A DNA stretch of 64,000 nucleotides from Perognathus longimembris pacificus (taxonomy: Eukaryota; Chordata; Mammalia; Rodentia; Heteromyidae), in NCBI RefSeq assembly GCF_023159225.1, contig NC_063181.1, forward strand, positions 24,702,073 to 24,766,072. Direction: 5' to 3'. A model generated the notes under the pieces. That model made no database searches and had not been told where the DNA came from. It saw nothing but the letters and a program-made list of their open reading frames with translations. Below, piece after piece: positions 26,880 to 35,886 of this stretch; the first letter of the stretch is position 1, and every line of letters starts with the position of its first letter. The translations under genes were made by a program, and so were the position numbers.

Positions 26880-28430
26880 TAATTACACACGGGAAAGGAT
26901 AAAGTACTGGGAACTCCTCAGAAGAATCTGATTTGTGGTGAGGGGAGAGAGATAAAAGCTCATTTAGGAACGACATGAACATGCTGCGTAGGTAGCTGTT
27001 TATCAGTAAATATCTCCACTGAGCTTAAGAAAAGCAGTAGCTTAATAAATTAAGTACTTCCTGCTTTGGTTACTGTACTGGTAACTACCCAAAAGAATCT
27101 GGATTGTGGTGAGGGAACAGAGAAAAAAGCTCATTTAGGACCGGCACTTACGAAGGGGTAGGCAGCTGTATATCAGGGAGTAAACCTTCTGAGAATAAAA
27201 ACAGCTGGGGCTTGTTAAGGTAATTACACAGGGGAAAGGATAATATACTGGGAACTCCTCAGAAGAATCTGATTTGTGGTGAGGGGAGAGAGATAAAAGC
27301 TCATTTAGGAACGACATGAACATGCTGCGTAGGTAGCTGTTTATCAGTAAATATCTCCACTGAGATTAAGAAAAGCAGTACCTTAATAAATTAAGTACTT
27401 CCTGGTATGGTTACTGTACTAGTAACTCCCCAAAAGAACCTGGATTGTGGTGAGGGAACAGAGAAAAAAGCTGGTTTAGGACCTGCACTTACCAAGAGGG
27501 TTGGCAGCTGTATATCACGGAGTAAACCTTCTGAGAATAAAAACAGCTGGAGCTTGTTAAGGTAATTACACAGGGGAAAGGATAATGTACTTGGAACTCC
27601 TCAGAAGAATCTGATTAGTGGTGAGGGGAGAGAGAAAAAAGCTCATTTAGGAACGACATGATCTTGCTGCGTACATAGCTGTTTATCAGTAAATATCTCC
27701 ACTGAGGTTAAGAAAAGCAGTAGCTTAATAAATTAAGTACTTCCTGGTATGGTTACTGTACTGGTAACTCCCCAAAAGAATCTGGATTGTGGTGAGGGAA
27801 CAGAGAAAAAAGCTCATTTAGGACCTGCACTTACGAAGGGGGTAGGCAGCTGTATATCAGGGAGTAAACCTTCTGAGAATAAAAACAGCTGGAGCTGGTT
27901 AAGGTAATTACACAGGGGAAAGGATAGTGTATCGGGAACTCCTCAGAAGAATCTGATTTGTGGTGACGGGAGAGAGATAAAAGCTCATTTAAGAACCACA
28001 TGAACATGCTGCCTAGGTAGCTGTTTATCAGTAAATATCTCCACTGAGATTAAGAAAAGCAGTAGCTTAATAAATTAAGTACTTCCTGGTATGGTTACTG
28101 TACTGGTAACTCCCCAAAAGAATCTGGATTGTGGTGAGGGAACAGAGAAAAAAGCTCATTTAAGACCTGCACTTACGAAGGGGGTAGGCAGTTGTATATC
28201 AGGGATTAAACCTTCTGAGAATAAAAACAGCTGGCGCTTGTTAAGGTAATTACACAGGGGAAAGGATAATGTACTGGGAACTCCTCAGAAGAATCTGATT
28301 TGTGATGAGGGAAGAGAGATAAAAGCTCATTTAGGAACGACATGAACATGCTGCGTAGGTAGCTATTTGTCAGTAAATATCTCCACTGAGATTAAGAAAA
28401 GCAGTAGCTTAATAAATTAAGTACTTCCTG
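26880..28430 (+). repeat. Kilobase satellite duplication, copy 2
   Basis: Second copy of the 21240-22790 segment at +5,639 bp. It is nearly identical, with scattered single differences such as ctgtatatcacgg against ctgtatatcaggg and gagctggtt against gagcttgtt. It ends about 250 bp before ERV1. Confidence 0.88.
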
Positions 28431-28684
28431 GTATGGTTAATGTACTGGTAACTCCCCAAAAGAATCTGGATTGTGGTGAGGGAACAGAGAACAAAGCTCA
28501 TTTAGGACCTGCACTTACGAACGGGGTAGGCAGCTGTATATCAGGGAGTAAACCTTCTGAGAATAAAAACAGCTAGAGCTTGTTAAGGTAATTACTCAGG
28601 GGAAAGGATAATGTACTGGGAACTCCTCAGAAGAATCTGATTTGTGGTGAGTTGAGAGAGATAAAAGCTCATTTATGAACGACA

Positions 28685-29345
28685 TGTTGAACCTGGGTAA
28701 CTGCAGTCGAAATCAGGACACGGGGGATGCAAGGCGAGTGAACCAATGCATACTTTATTCCAAGAGGCCCAGGGTTTATATAGGGTTAGAAACCAATTTT
28801 ACAATTACAGGGTAAAAGATCAATATAGCATGACGTTTGTCTCAAATACAGAAGTGGAGGAAATTTCCTACTGTGAGGGCAGGAACTTGATACAAATGCC
28901 TTTCTAATTACAGTAGGTAGTGACTACAAAGATTATTGATATCAAAACAAGGAACTGTATACAACCGAGGTAGAACTATAATTATCTCCTAGCTACTATC
29001 TCCTTAAGGCTAGATAACATCAATCTTGACTTCTCCAAATACTTGTGAAATAACAGTGAGGAGACTTTCCTGTTTACAGTGAGAATCTAGTGAGGAGACT
29101 TTCCTGTTTACAGAGAGAATCTAACACTAAAGGCAGCTGGTCTAGCATTCTCCTCAGGGAGACATGCTAAGTAGGGGGAAAAAGGAGATTCTCACAACAA
29201 CTGGTGGCTTCCTTTGGCCCACAAACACCAGAAACTCCTTACTGGGAATGTGTTCCCAAGGGCCTATTAGTGTGCTAATGAGGTCTCAGAGTAACCGTGC
29301 CGGGGCTAAATTTTTCCACTGGTTGGAGACCTTAATTCTCCAACA
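28685..29345 (-). repeat. ERV1 3' LTR (661 bp)
   Basis: On the minus strand it starts tgttggagaattaagg and ends caggttcaaca. The tail bears a TATA box (TATATAAA, complement of 28775-28782) and a polyadenylation signal AATAAA (complement of 28754-28759). A short A-rich purine tract and the env stop lie directly outside its U3 end. It is about 98.7% identical to the 5' LTR by eye. Confidence 0.95.
29056..29123 (-). repeat. 34-bp tandem repeat in ERV1 U3 (3' LTR)
   Basis: Two adjacent copies of a 34-bp unit start at 29056 and 29090 (gtgaggagactttcctgttt...), differing near their ends. Each holds ggagactttcc, which resembles but does not match an NF-kappaB site. The same pair is in the 5' LTR at 35596-35663. 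Tandem enhancers in U3 are common in retroviruses, and any activity here is inferred. Confidence 0.7.
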
Positions 29346-29360
29346 ATTCCCCCTTTTTTA
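29346..29360 (-). promoter_or_regulatory. ERV1 polypurine tract
   Basis: The minus strand reads TAAAAAAGGGGGAAT directly against the U3 start TGTTGG. This is the expected position and composition of the plus-strand primer of retroviral reverse transcription. It begins right after the env stop codon. Confidence 0.92.
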
Positions 29361-30923
29361 TTAATTTTCCACAGCCGCTTCTCTGGAAAGTTTAAGGGCA
29401 GTGAGTAAAACATCAGAGGAATTATTCCTAGTGTAACGCTTCATTATAGCTATGATAGAACAATATCCTAAGAAAAAGACACATATCATAAGTATTAAGG
29501 CAATAGAAGCACTTCCAACACTATGGGTAATACTTTGCCACCACCCCCTAGGGTCTAGTCCTTCTAAGGTCTGAGCTAGTCCTTGGGCTATGTCATCAAT
29601 AGAGGAGGCATCTGGCAATTCCTTTTGAAAAGCTTCAAAAACCTCCCTGTACAAGCTTTGTTCACTTAACGTACCATTTAGTAGGGCTCCATCTATAAGC
29701 ATTTGTATATCATTCCATTCACATTCAGAGGCATTATATTTATAAGGTGTTACACAGACATGACTAGAATTCCAATCACAAGTCAAAAACAACCGTTGCT
29801 GTAAAGCCAAATATTTCTGTCCAAGCCAAAACACTCCTCCTTTAACAGCTTCTATCTCATCTTGAAGGTGGGCATTTACTTCCAGCTGATGTTGCCACAG
29901 ATTGTGGGAGTCCTGGTGCCACTGCACCACAAAGTCATGAGTTTGTACAGATTGTCGCAATGCGGCTCCGGATACTGCTGCAGTTGTAGCAATGGCAATC
30001 AGTCCAACAAGTCCTGCGATAATCAGTCCAATGGCAAGACGACTCCTCTTCAGAAGCCGCTTGAAAAACTGCATTACCAATCCTTGTACAGGTCCTCCAG
30101 CCCAGGGATGATGCATGCGAACACGAACCCAAAGGGAGTCGCGCTGGGTTAAAATCATGACCCTATCTTGACTAAAATTAAAGGTGACATTGTTATTCAA
30201 GCAAGTATACAATTTACAATTTATGCAGGTAATGGTATTCTTAGTTATGTTTATGGGACCGATCATCAGTACTTGTGGAAAATGAACACAAGCAGAGATA
30301 TTATAGGTCTTTACAACTGTGAAGTTGTAGGAGGCCGAGGATCTTTTAGATCCTGAGTAAGTCCCATTGGCCAGCAATACAGGAGCCAGAGAAGCTGCTA
30401 ATTTCCAGAGATGACGTTGTGGAGGAAATAGCCTGTTTCCATGGGCGAGAGCAGGCCGGGGGTCACTAAAGCCTGCTCCAAACCACCCTAAAAGCTGTTT
30501 AGCAGACATGGCATTGGACATGTTCATAGATAAAGTAGGTTCACAAGATGAGTTATATTCAGTGCAGTTTTTCAACCACACACCAAAAGGTCCCCAATCA
30601 TACCAAGTATGCTGGGATGAATTCCAAATAGTTGGAAAAATTCCTCGACAACTTTCCCAATGTCTTTCAGTAAAGTTCAGGTTCAGATAAGTAAAATTGT
30701 CACATTTAGGCAGGCCAGGAGGAATAGGATAATTATCTAATTTATAGGTATGAGATCCCACAGACCAGGAAGACAGTCTAATCAGCCGAGTTCTACTGGA
30801 GTTATATGAACCTCCATGCTGAATCCAATATTGATATCTAAAAGGGTAACATGGGGAACGGCCTTGACAGATAGCTTTAGAGAACTGAGAATAAGAGAAG
30901 TTAAATGATCTTTCCTCTTCCAT
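29361..30923 (-). pseudogene. env: ERV1 env: most of SU and complete TM, open for 520 codons
   Basis: Envelope glycoprotein remnant, open for 520 residues but lacking the N-terminus. Residues 1-290 are SU, with many N-glycosylation sequons (about a dozen) and a CINCKLYTC motif near 233-241. A basic furin-type site lies at about LKRSR (291-295). A hydrophobic, alanine/glycine-rich fusion peptide spans about 296-320, followed by a heptad-like helix, the CDWNSSHVC cysteine pair (382-390) and a membrane anchor at about 473-494. The tail is short and the stop sits next to the polypurine tract. The layout is of the betaretroviral HML/MMTV type. The listed methionine is internal. The true N-terminal SU lies upstream in another frame, so the gene is broken. 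The TM half looks undamaged. Confidence 0.93.
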
Positions 30924-30924
30924 A

Positions 30925-31084
30925 GGAAAGACTGGAATGCCAGACCCATAGGGGGAGAGAGTAAATTAGGAATAGATGTAAAAACAGAGACAGGGGCTTT
31001 TGTCCATAAATATGGACGTAATAAAGGAGGGTTAGAAATATAGGCCCAATACATTACCTCTGATGTAGCCCCTACAGGTTACCA
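30925..31084 (-). pseudogene. env: ERV1 env N-terminal SU remnant, out of frame
   Basis: Continues env upstream of the long open frame, but in a different frame. It includes SEVMYWAYISNPPLLRP and a region ending near SPPMGLAFQSFLW, which resembles the N-terminal SU of betaretroviral envelopes. The two env frames meet near 30910-30930, implying a 1- or 2-base frameshift. In this frame a TAA stop lies just upstream at about 31080. No convincing signal peptide was found between here and the end of pol, so the env start is missing or decayed. Confidence 0.75.
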
Positions 31085-31186
31085 GTGCACACCTGTCCAT
31101 TTGAATGGCCTTATCACTTGAATGAGAATGTCTCACCCCCTTGATGGACAGAGGGGTGTTTGTTGCTGGATCCACTGGTGCAGGTG

Positions 31187-31850
31187 CTAGAAAGATGGGC
31201 TGTCTTCTGTAGAAACATAAGCATACCCTCGCCCCTGGGTTAACAACTCCCCGGGACCCAATCTAGCCCAACCCCCAATCCAAACTGGCTGTGGTTTGTT
31301 TTGCATAGGCAGAGCTAGGAAGTGTCCCTCAGCTCTTGCTAAAACATCTCCTTGAGGCAAATTTAAAAAGTTAAGGACAAATAGTGCTTCTGCAATAACG
31401 GCTCGGGCTGTTTTATAAATACTTTTCATAGAAGTTGCATATCCCTCAGTACTATCCATACTCCCCCTCTTTAGTTTTTTAATTTGTGTTTTTAATGTAT
31501 AATGAGCTCTTTCTACTATACCTTGACCTTGAGGATTGTATTCAATTCCTGTAACATGAAAAATGTTATGAAATTCTAAAAATTTTCGTACTTGTTTACT
31601 GGAATAAGCTGGTGCATTGTCAGTTTTTATTTGAGAAGGAATCCCCATGACTGCGAATGTTTCTAGTAAATGTTGAATGACATGAGTCCCTTTTTCCCCT
31701 GGTAGAGGAGTTGCCCAAATAGAAGAATATGTATCAATGGATACATGCACATATTGTAAGCGGCCAAATTTAGGGATGTGTGTTACATCCATTTGCCAAA
31801 TTTCATTAGGAGTAGTTCCTGACGTGTCAATTAATTTTTGAGGGCTACAT
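31187..31850 (-). pseudogene. pol: ERV1 integrase, catalytic core and C-terminal domain
   Basis: Integrase that would insert viral DNA into the host. Counting from the methionine at 31792, the catalytic triad is visible: D2 in MDVTHIP, D58 in KTDNAPAY and E94 in NPQGQGIVERAH. The last two are 35 residues apart, as in intact integrases. A C-terminal domain ends in the GRGYAYVSTED strand. The frame stays open to the left of the methionine, back through TTPNEIWQ. It then joins RT-like sequence directly, so RNase H and the integrase zinc-binding domain are deleted. The stop at 31187 precedes the env remnant by about 100 bp. It has no intact polyprotein to be released from, so it is unlikely to function. 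Confidence 0.92.
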
Positions 31851-32240
31851 AAATCCGAATCTCCTTGAAGAATGGAAAATAGATTAGGAATTCTGGGAAT
31901 TCCTAAGGAAGGGCGAAGCCAATTGATGTCCCTAGTAACTTTTGAAAATTAAGAGTTTTAAACTCTTCAGTATGAATTTTTATTAATTGGGGGGTAATTA
32001 CTTCTCTTCTAACTAAATATCCCAGACTTAAATGGTTCTTCTGTTTAAATGAATTTTATCAGGGGCAATTATTAAATTATACTGTTGAAAGTCTAAAGGC
32101 AAAATTTGTAACAATTTTGATACAATATTTTTATCAGGTGCAGCAAATAATAAATCATTTTATTGAAAACCTGTAAAACAAACTGGAGTAGTAATTAAAC
32201 AATCATCTTGATAGCCATCGTTTTCCTATATCCAACTTAA
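31850..32240 (-). pseudogene. pol: ERV1 reverse transcriptase remnant
   Basis: Degraded RT palm-to-connection sequence. In shifting frames the minus strand gives NDLLFAAPDKNIVSKLLQIL (just past the YMDD position), a damaged lower-palm stretch, RDINWLRPSLGIPRIPNLF and SILQGDSDLCSP. The catalytic YMDD itself is not intact: a TAA stop falls at this point near 32160. At least one frameshift lies just before the INWLRP motif (about 31935). Sequence beyond SILQGDSDL jumps straight to the integrase core. The whole reads as a dead pol with an internal deletion. RT fingers and upstream palm were not recognised. Confidence 0.85.
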
Positions 32241-33151
32241 AACAAACATTTTAAATTTCATATCTTAGAATACATTTTTGATCTCAAGTCTTTTACCAAG
32301 CCTGGTTGTACTAAAAGAAATCTGGAGCCTAGGTATCACCCATTGCTTCACGCTGCTTTTTTTTCACTTCCAAATTTCTTATCTAGAAAGGCATTCTAAA
32401 ACCTTTTAAAGTAGAGGCTTTCACACCTTTACCTCAGCCTGTATTTGCATAGAAAAACTGAAGCCCAGGGGGCACATTGCCTCCTGGTTGTCTGCTTTAA
32501 AAGAGCCATTTTCCTATCTACAGAGAGTTAATGAAAGTTGTGTACTTCTATCCCCCATTAGTTTATATACTTTAAAATATTTACCTGATTATATGTGACT
32601 TAAGATAGTTAATCTTACTGTTACAGTACAGTTTACACTTAAAAAATTTAGTACCTGATTCATTAAAGTGATACCCAAAACAATTGTAACAAGAGTACAC
32701 TTAGCAGTGTGCCCCAGAATTATAACCATGAGATTTCAGAGTTAGCATATTTGCCTTTTTAATACATCCAAATTGCAAACCTGTACAGGAATCGAGTTAT
32801 ATCAGGTAAATAAACTTTTAACTCTCCTTTAAGATATTCCAATTTTAATCCATCCTAAGGGGCAGTTTTAGAAGTATCAGTCAAATCATACATTTTACCC
32901 TGAGGTTTCCAATGTTTATACCTGAAAACAAAAGAAATAAAAGAAAGGCCTCCATTGGCCTGTCCTATAGAATGGGCCTATCTCCATCCTACTCCTTAGA
33001 GCTTGATGAACTGTCTTGGGGCCAGCTTGCCCTCTCCCACTATGAATGGACGCCACCCTACGGCTGTCCCATCACGTGGATCGGCTAAACTGCACTTTTG
33101 TCAGTTTACCCCTCACTACTGAGGATAGGTTCAAGGGCCCATGCTAAGTTC

Positions 33152-33192
<41 letters not shown>

Positions 33193-34475
33193 ACCATGAA
33201 TTAAAGAATTTTTAACAATAGTTCCTTTCAAAATAAATAATCCTTTAAAGCTCTTGGTAATGCCCAAATTCGATGATCTTTTGAAGTTTAAAGTTAAACT
33301 AACCTATTTTTACATCATACATTTTTAATCTTGAACACATTCACACCCACATACATTTGTGCGCGCGCACACACACATACATACATTCACATATGTAGGT
33401 ATTAATGTAAACAGAACTTAAAAACAGTCCAAACAACTATCAGCCATACATTTTTTAGTGGCAAAAGGTATATTTTCCAATCTTATTCTTGTAATGACCA
33501 AAACTTAAAACAAAACCTTTAATGAATGATTTTAGCATCGTTTAGTCTTATTTGCTAGGGCCTATTAGTTTTAGCAAAGTATCTTAGCATGCTAAACACT
33601 GAAGATAACTGGGTTGGGGTCCCCTGGAGTATTACTGAGTCCACCTAGCACTTGACTCTTAGTGTTTACTCTCAGGCTAAGATTAGCCTAGCCGGCTGTT
33701 TGAACTCAGCTCTTAGCAGCCTGCACTTTTTCTGCCTTCTTGCAGAAGGAGACACAGTACCTAGTAAATGTTTTGCCCATAAACATGTAAATGGACAACA
33801 GAAATAAGGGAAACAAAAGTTTATGTTTAAAACTGGTGCCAATCTCAAAGACAAAACTAGTCAAGACAAAACAGAACATAGAAACAGAGGCTTTTACGCC
33901 TTGGATGGCATGTCCAGCGTCCACAAGCTGCCAGCCAGAGTGATGGAAAGTCCATAGGGCCCTGAAAATTCTCAGGGGGATCCTCCCCAGTGGAGATTTC
34001 CATCCCCTGGCAATCAACCTGCCGAGGCCGCCCACCAGAGGACTTCTTTCCCAATTTAGCACTCCACACGAAACACAACTAATCAAACAAGGACAAAGAC
34101 ACATGAAACATGCAGCGCAGGCCAAATTAAAAGTGCAATTGCAGTAAAAATTCTCTTAAGAAGTAAAAGAAAAATCACTAGTCCTTCCCCAATTCCAGGC
34201 TGATGGACTAAAACAGGGAGTGTCAGCTCCCCTGCTAGTGCCTGGTTGTAAAGAAAAGATGATGGGGAAGCCTCCTTCACTGGAAGGGAGCCATGAGACG
34301 GCCCTGTATTACAGCTGTCCTAAATTGAGTGAATCTGGTCAATATCTTGATAATGACGGGGCTGTGCCACACCTCTAGTTGGAGGGGGTTCAATGACAGG
34401 AAAAGTTTGATAGCAAGAGAGAGAGGCAGAACCATAGGACTTAGATTAAAGTAAAAGTGGGCTCCGCGGCCGCAA
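32241..34475 (-). other. ERV1 internal region, unassigned
   Basis: About 2.2 kb between the RT and gag remnants, where capsid, nucleocapsid, protease and the RT N-terminus would be expected. I recognise none of them. It holds an AT-rich stretch, a (TTTA)n run at about 33148-33190, a short (CA)n/(CATA)n run near 33363-33390, and on the minus strand a pyrimidine-rich tract ending in CAG at 32922-32924 that resembles a 3' splice site. A minus-strand frame at 34083-34280 ends in a hydrophobic stretch (IFTAIALLIWPALHVSCVFV). A frame at 33706-34125 has no recognised domain. It may be foreign sequence replacing gag-pro, or decayed viral sequence. Confidence 0.55.
33148..33190. repeat. (TTTA)n simple repeat
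   Basis: About ten tandem ttta/attt units end in a T run. Such tracts often arise from the A-rich tail of an old retroposon, but no retroposon body is recognised beside it. Confidence 0.9.
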
Positions 34476-35048
34476 TTATTTGTTCTTTACTTTCACCTTC
34501 CTGACTGCCCCTGGCAGATCGAAAGAGCATCTGTAGCACTTTGACTGCACTGCTGAGCTGCCTAAATTATCATCATTCTCTGAAGGAGCATAGGTAGAGG
34601 CTGAAGGCTTATTTGATGTTAATTTTTCTTTAACAAAACTGACAGGAGATAGTTCAGGTGTTGCCATGTCTTTTAGCTCCTGCCCAATTTGAGTTTTTAC
34701 CTCCCCGGACAAATTATAAGCCTTCATAGCTTTTTCCACGTCAGCCTCTGGCTCAGCAGCTGATGTTATGATAGCATCAGGAGACATCATGCTCACGGCT
34801 GTATGTATTAATGCCCAAACAGACCAAAATGTAACTGGAACCTTGTCTCCACACCGATATTCATTTTCCATATTATTCTCTACTCGTTCCCAGACTTCTA
34901 AATCTAAAGTATCTCCCTCTGGGAACCATAGATTATACTCCACTACCTGTGCACACTCATCTCTTTGTGAACACGAGACCATAGCTCCGTCCCGTTTCAA
35001 TACATGGTGGATAAAATTAGAAAATGGAGTTGGTTTAGCTTGTCCCAT
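34476..35048 (-). pseudogene. gag: ERV1 gag, matrix region only
   Basis: N-terminal Gag with a betaretroviral matrix fold signature. It starts MGQAKPTPF (glycine 2 suits myristoylation) at 35048. LWFPEGDTLDLEVWERV follows, then VPVTFWSVWALIHTAV, matching the conserved FP.xGTLD..W and plxvW..W spacing of betaretroviral matrices. An acidic and Ser/Pro-rich linker leads to a stop at 34476 after about 190 residues. Capsid and zinc knuckles are absent downstream. The frame is open a further 22 codons upstream, but the MGQ start fits the family better. Matrix normally targets Gag to the membrane. Without capsid this piece cannot assemble particles. Confidence 0.88.
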
Positions 35049-35202
35049 AACCCCATAATTTTTTAAGAATAGGAGCTCACCACACAGATCCCTTGTCTCC
35101 TGTGAATTACACACAGATCCCTTGTCTCCTGTGAATTAAAAATATCTCTCACCTCACTCGAGAGCTCGGCAGTTCCGCAATCTCCTGTGGATCAATTGTC
35201 AG
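35049..35202 (-). other. ERV1 5' leader
   Basis: Untranslated leader between the primer binding site and the gag start. It contains an exact tandem duplication of a 29-bp unit (35081-35109 and 35110-35138, beginning cacacagatcccttg on the plus strand). A major splice donor or packaging hairpin could not be assigned by eye. Confidence 0.7.
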
Positions 35203-35222
35203 GTCCCTGGGTCCGGACGCCA
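35203..35222 (-). promoter_or_regulatory. ERV1 primer binding site, possibly tRNA-Lys-like
   Basis: Two bases inside the 5' LTR the minus strand reads TGGCGTCCGGACCCAGGGAC. Its start and end resemble a tRNA-Lys3 site, but the middle has extra bases. The position is certain and the tRNA identity is tentative. Confidence 0.6.
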
Positions 35223-35224
35223 GA

Positions 35225-35886
35225 TGTTGAACCTGGGTAACTGCAGTCGAAATCAGGACACGGGGGATGCAAGGCGAGTGAACCAATGCATACTTTATTC
35301 CAAGAGGGCCAGGGTTTATATAGGGTTAGAAACCAATTTTACAATTACAGGGTAAAAGATCAATACAGCATGACGTTTGTCTCAAATACAGAAGTGGAGG
35401 AAATTTCCTACTGTGAGGGCAGGAACTTGATACAAATGCCTTTCTAATTACAGTAGGTAGTGACTACAAAGATTATTGATATCAAAACAAGGAACTGTAT
35501 ACAACCGAGGTAGAACTATAATTATCTCCTAGCTACTATCTCCTTAAGGCTAGATAACATCAATCTTGACTTCTCCAAATACTTGTGAAATAACAGTGAG
35601 GAGACTTTCCTGTTTACAGTGAGAATCTAGTGAGGAGACTTTCCTGTTTACAGAGAGTATCTAACACTAAAGGCAGCTGGTCTAGCAAGTCTCCTCAGGG
35701 AGACTTGCTAAGTAGGGGGAAAAAGGAGATTCTCACAACAACTGGTGGCTTCCTTTGGCCCACAAACACCAGAAACTCCTTACTGGGAATGTGTTCCCAA
35801 GGGCCTATTAGTGTGCTAATGAGGTATCAGAGTAACCATGCCAGGGCTAAATTTTTCCACTGGTTGGAGACCTTAATTCTCCAACA
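35225..35886 (-). repeat. ERV1 5' LTR (662 bp)
   Basis: The promoter LTR in element orientation. TATA box TATATAAA is complementary to 35315-35322 and AATAAA to 35294-35299. It differs from the 3' LTR by about eight substitutions and one extra base. It contains the 34-bp tandem repeat at 35596-35663 and, unlike its partner, a perfect 12-bp inverted repeat at 35683-35710. Confidence 0.95.
35683..35710. repeat. Perfect 12-bp inverted repeat in ERV1 5' LTR
   Basis: tagcaagtctcc (35683-35694) pairs fully with ggagacttgcta (35699-35710) around a 4-base loop. In the 3' LTR the same site has a one-base deletion and two substitutions that break the pairing. Confidence 0.85.

Larger units (their letters stand above)
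8860..28684 (+). repeat. 342-bp dimeric satellite array, block 2
   Basis: The A-B dimer continues in the same orientation and in register across the LINE-1. Units change character along the block. The first kilobase resembles block 1, 9.8-16.5 kb is built of multi-dimer blocks, and from about 20.9 kb the B monomer is mostly atgaacatgctgcgta and the A monomer mostly gggagtaaacctt. The block ends abruptly at gaacgaca, where ERV1 begins. No gene is seen. The repeated minus-strand frame of about 60-110 residues is the same satellite translated over and over. Confidence 0.97.
28685..35886 (-). mobile_element. ERV1: defective class II (betaretrovirus-like) provirus
   Basis: A 7.2-kb minus-strand provirus bounded by two LTRs with TG...CA ends (28685-29345 and 35225-35886). 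In element order it has the 5' LTR, primer binding site, gag matrix remnant, about 2.2 kb unassigned, an RT remnant, integrase, env, polypurine tract and 3' LTR. Matrix, integrase and the Env TM subunit all look betaretroviral. The LTRs differ by about eight substitutions and one 1-bp indel, yet pol is deleted and broken. No target-site duplication is present: the left flank ends in gaacgaca and the right flank starts with cttcctgg, points 81 bp apart in the satellite unit. Confidence 0.94.

Noticed and set aside
33706..34125. A 139-residue membrane-like protein in ERV1
   Set aside because: No recognised domain, overlapping alternative frames of similar length, and no start or splice evidence. 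Left within the unassigned region.
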